Positions 5,523 through 7,061 of a stretch of DNA of 7,061 nucleotides are shown here, one piece after another. The position numbers and the translations under genes are program-made. Below the pieces are notes generated by a model. The model was not told where the DNA came from. It saw only the letters and a program-made list of their open reading frames with translations, and searched no databases. Source of the DNA: Armatimonadota bacterium (GTDB taxonomy: Bacteria; Armatimonadota; SYMT01); assembly GCA_020696885.1 (NCBI GenBank), contig JAJFMS010000169.1, positions 1 through 7,061 on the forward strand, written 5' to 3'. The stretch's first letter is position 1; each line of letters opens with the position of its first letter.

Positions 5523-7061
5523 TCACTCGAAGGGGGTCCGTTCCGGGAGATCGTCCGCGCGGAACTGGGTGCGGTACAGGTTGGAGTAGATCCCGCCCTG
5601 CGCCAGCAGCTCCGCGTGCGGCGCCGGCCCTTCCACCACGTGGCCGTCCTTGATCACCAGGATCTTGTCCGCGTTCCGGATGGTCGAGAGGCGGTGCGCG
5701 ATGACGAGCGTGGTGCGGTGCTTCATCAGCCGCTCCAGCGCTTCCTGCACCAGCGACTCGGACTGCGTGTCCAGGGAGGAGGTCGCCTCGTCCAGGATGA
5801 GGATGCGCGGGTTCCGGAGCACGGCGCGCGCGATGGCGATCCGCTGGCGCTGGCCGCCGGAGAGGCGCGTGCCGCGCTCGCCGATCACCGTGTCCAGGCC
5901 CTGCGGCAGCTTCTCGATGAACTCCCAGGCGTTGCCCATCTTCGCGGCGGCGATGATCTCTTCTTCCGGCGCGCCGAGCTTGCCGTAGGCGATGTTGTCC
6001 CGCAGCGTGCCGGCAAAGAGCACGGTGTCCTGCGGCACGATGCCGATCTGGGCGCGGAGCGAGGCGAGCTCGCAGTCCCGCACGTCCACGCCGTCCACGC
6101 GGACCGCACCTTGCGAGACGTCGTAGAACCGGGGCACGAGGGCGGCGATGGTGGTCTTACCGGATCCGGTGGGGCCCACGAGCGCCACCACTTCGCCGGG
6201 CTCCATCACCACGGAGATGCCGGCCAGCACCGGGATGCCGTGGCTGTAGGCGAAGCCGACGTTGTCCAGCTCGATCCGGCCTTCCACGCGCCCGAACCGG
6301 ATCGCCTCGGGTTTGTCGACCAGGTCGTTCTTCACGTCCAGCAGGGTGAAGACGCGGTCCGCGGCCTTGCCGGCGGCGGCGAGGTTGACGCTGATGTTGC
6401 CGAAGTTGCGGGCCGCGTTGGCTACCTGCTGGAGCACGATGACAAACGCCGCAAGCAATTCGATCGGATACCTGGTGGGAGCCTGGATGTGCTGCTTGCC
6501 GCCGACCCACAGGACCAGCACGATGGCGACGATACCGAGGTACTCCACCATCGGGCCCATCGCCAGCCGGGTGCGGTAGGTGCGGAGCACGGCGCGGAAG
6601 ACGTTGGTGCTGATGGTGCGGAAGCGATCGGTCTCGTAGTTTTCGTTCCCGAACGACTTCACCACGCGCACGCCGGCAAGCGTCTCCTCCGCATGCTCCG
6701 TGATCAGCGAGAGGTTGTGCTGCAGCCGCCCGGTATAAGAGCGCATCTTGCCGGTAGCGCGCACGATGACGAAGGCGATCGGGGGGAGCGAGATGCAGGA
6801 GATCAGGGCCAGCGGCCAGTTGATGACGAACATCGCGATGATGCCGCCCACCAGGATCACCGGGGCGTTGATGGAGTCCTGGAGCGCCGAGAGGACGGAG
6901 TTCACCGCCGTCACGTCGTGGCTTAGCGACGACATGAGCTGCCCGGTCTTGCGGTGATCGAAGAAGGAGATCGGAAGCTGCTGGAGGTGCCCGTAGACCT
7001 CGTTGCGGAGCCGGAACGAGAGGCGCTGCGCCACGTATTGCCAGGTGTAGTCCTTCCCGAA
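5523..7061 (-). CDS. msbA: MsbA-type lipid A ABC transporter, 5' end cut by window edge
   Basis: Half-size ABC exporter with a membrane domain followed by an ATPase domain. In this setting it most likely flips core-lipid A across the inner membrane. The frame stays open to the window edge (it reads FGKDYTWQY before a GTG at 7034), so the true start and first transmembrane helices are missing; 512 residues are visible. The FDHRKTGQL stretch (about 34-42) is a typical coupling-region segment, and hydrophobic helices lie near 66-100 and 171-211. The ATPase domain has Walker A GPTGSGKTT (296-304), Q-loop VPQD (342-345), signature LSGGQ (400-404), Walker B ILILDE (420-425) and the H-loop His in VIAHRLSTI (H456). 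All catalytic residues are present. Related exporters of drugs or peptides share these motifs, so the lipid A role rests on its position 10 bases upstream of waaA. Confidence 0.9.
   Translation of the reverse strand, partial: FGKDYTWQYVAQRLSFRLRNEVYGHLQQLPISFFDHRKTGQLMSSLSHDVTAVNSVLSALQDSINAPVILVGGIIAMFVINWPLALISCISLPPIAFVIVRATGKMRSYTGRLQHNLSLITEHAEETLAGVRVVKSFGNENYETDRFRTISTNVFRAVLRTYRTRLAMGPMVEYLGIVAIVLVLWVGGKQHIQAPTRYPIELLAAFVIVLQQVANAARNFGNISVNLAAAGKAADRVFTLLDVKNDLVDKPEAIRFGRVEGRIELDNVGFAYSHGIPVLAGISVVMEPGEVVALVGPTGSGKTTIAALVPRFYDVSQGAVRVDGVDVRDCELASLRAQIGIVPQDTVLFAGTLRDNIAYGKLGAPEEEIIAAAKMGNAWEFIEKLPQGLDTVIGERGTRLSGGQRQRIAIARAVLRNPRILILDEATSSLDTQSESLVQEALERLMKHRTTLVIAHRLSTIRNADKILVIKDGHVVEGPAPHAELLAQGGIYSNLYRTQFRADDLPERTPFE

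Noticed and set aside
5616..6926. Plus-strand open frame of 436 codons opposite the ABC transporter
   Set aside because: Antisense shadow of a gene with all ABC ATPase motifs; its own translation is a His/Asp/Arg/Val-rich low-complexity string with no recognisable domain.

Overview
This window is a compact lipopolysaccharide (LPS) assembly cluster in which every convincing gene lies on the minus strand. Read in the direction of transcription (7061 down to 1), the order is: an MsbA-type lipid A flippase (cut by the window edge), Kdo transferase waaA, a family GT9 heptosyltransferase-like enzyme, the lipid A 4'-kinase lpxK, a non-coding gap of about 450 bp, an LpxL/HtrB-family lipid A acyltransferase, and the first 194 codons of a second GT9 enzyme that runs off the window at position 1.

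The host must be a Gram-negative (diderm) bacterium that makes lipid A, Kdo and probably a heptose-type inner core. The DNA is strongly GC-rich, and the third codon positions are mostly G or C. This leaves long open frames on the plus strand opposite the real genes; I treat them as shadows. I cannot fix the phylum. Several motif variants in lpxK, and the mixing of lipid A and core genes in one run, suggest something other than an enterobacterial relative, but that is inference.

Region by region: 7061-5523 is the ABC half-transporter; 5512-4196 waaA; 4199-3150 GT9 enzyme 1; 3153-2032 lpxK; 2031-1580 a gap with several GC-rich hairpins and no credible gene; 1579-566 the acyltransferase; 584-1 GT9 enzyme 2. 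waaA/GT9-1 and GT9-1/lpxK each overlap by four bases (ATGA and GTGA), the acyltransferase overlaps GT9-2 by 19 bases, and msbA and waaA are about 10 bases apart. This points to two tightly coupled blocks, msbA-waaA-GT9-lpxK and acyltransferase-GT9, separated by the gap.

Together the products would phosphorylate the lipid A disaccharide at the 4' position (LpxK), add Kdo (WaaA), add a secondary acyl chain (LpxL-like), extend the inner core (two GT9 enzymes) and flip the product across the inner membrane (MsbA-like). I found no mobile element, CRISPR, tRNA, rRNA or clearly new system. The least explained part is the gap, with its perfect hairpin carrying an A6/T6 loop.
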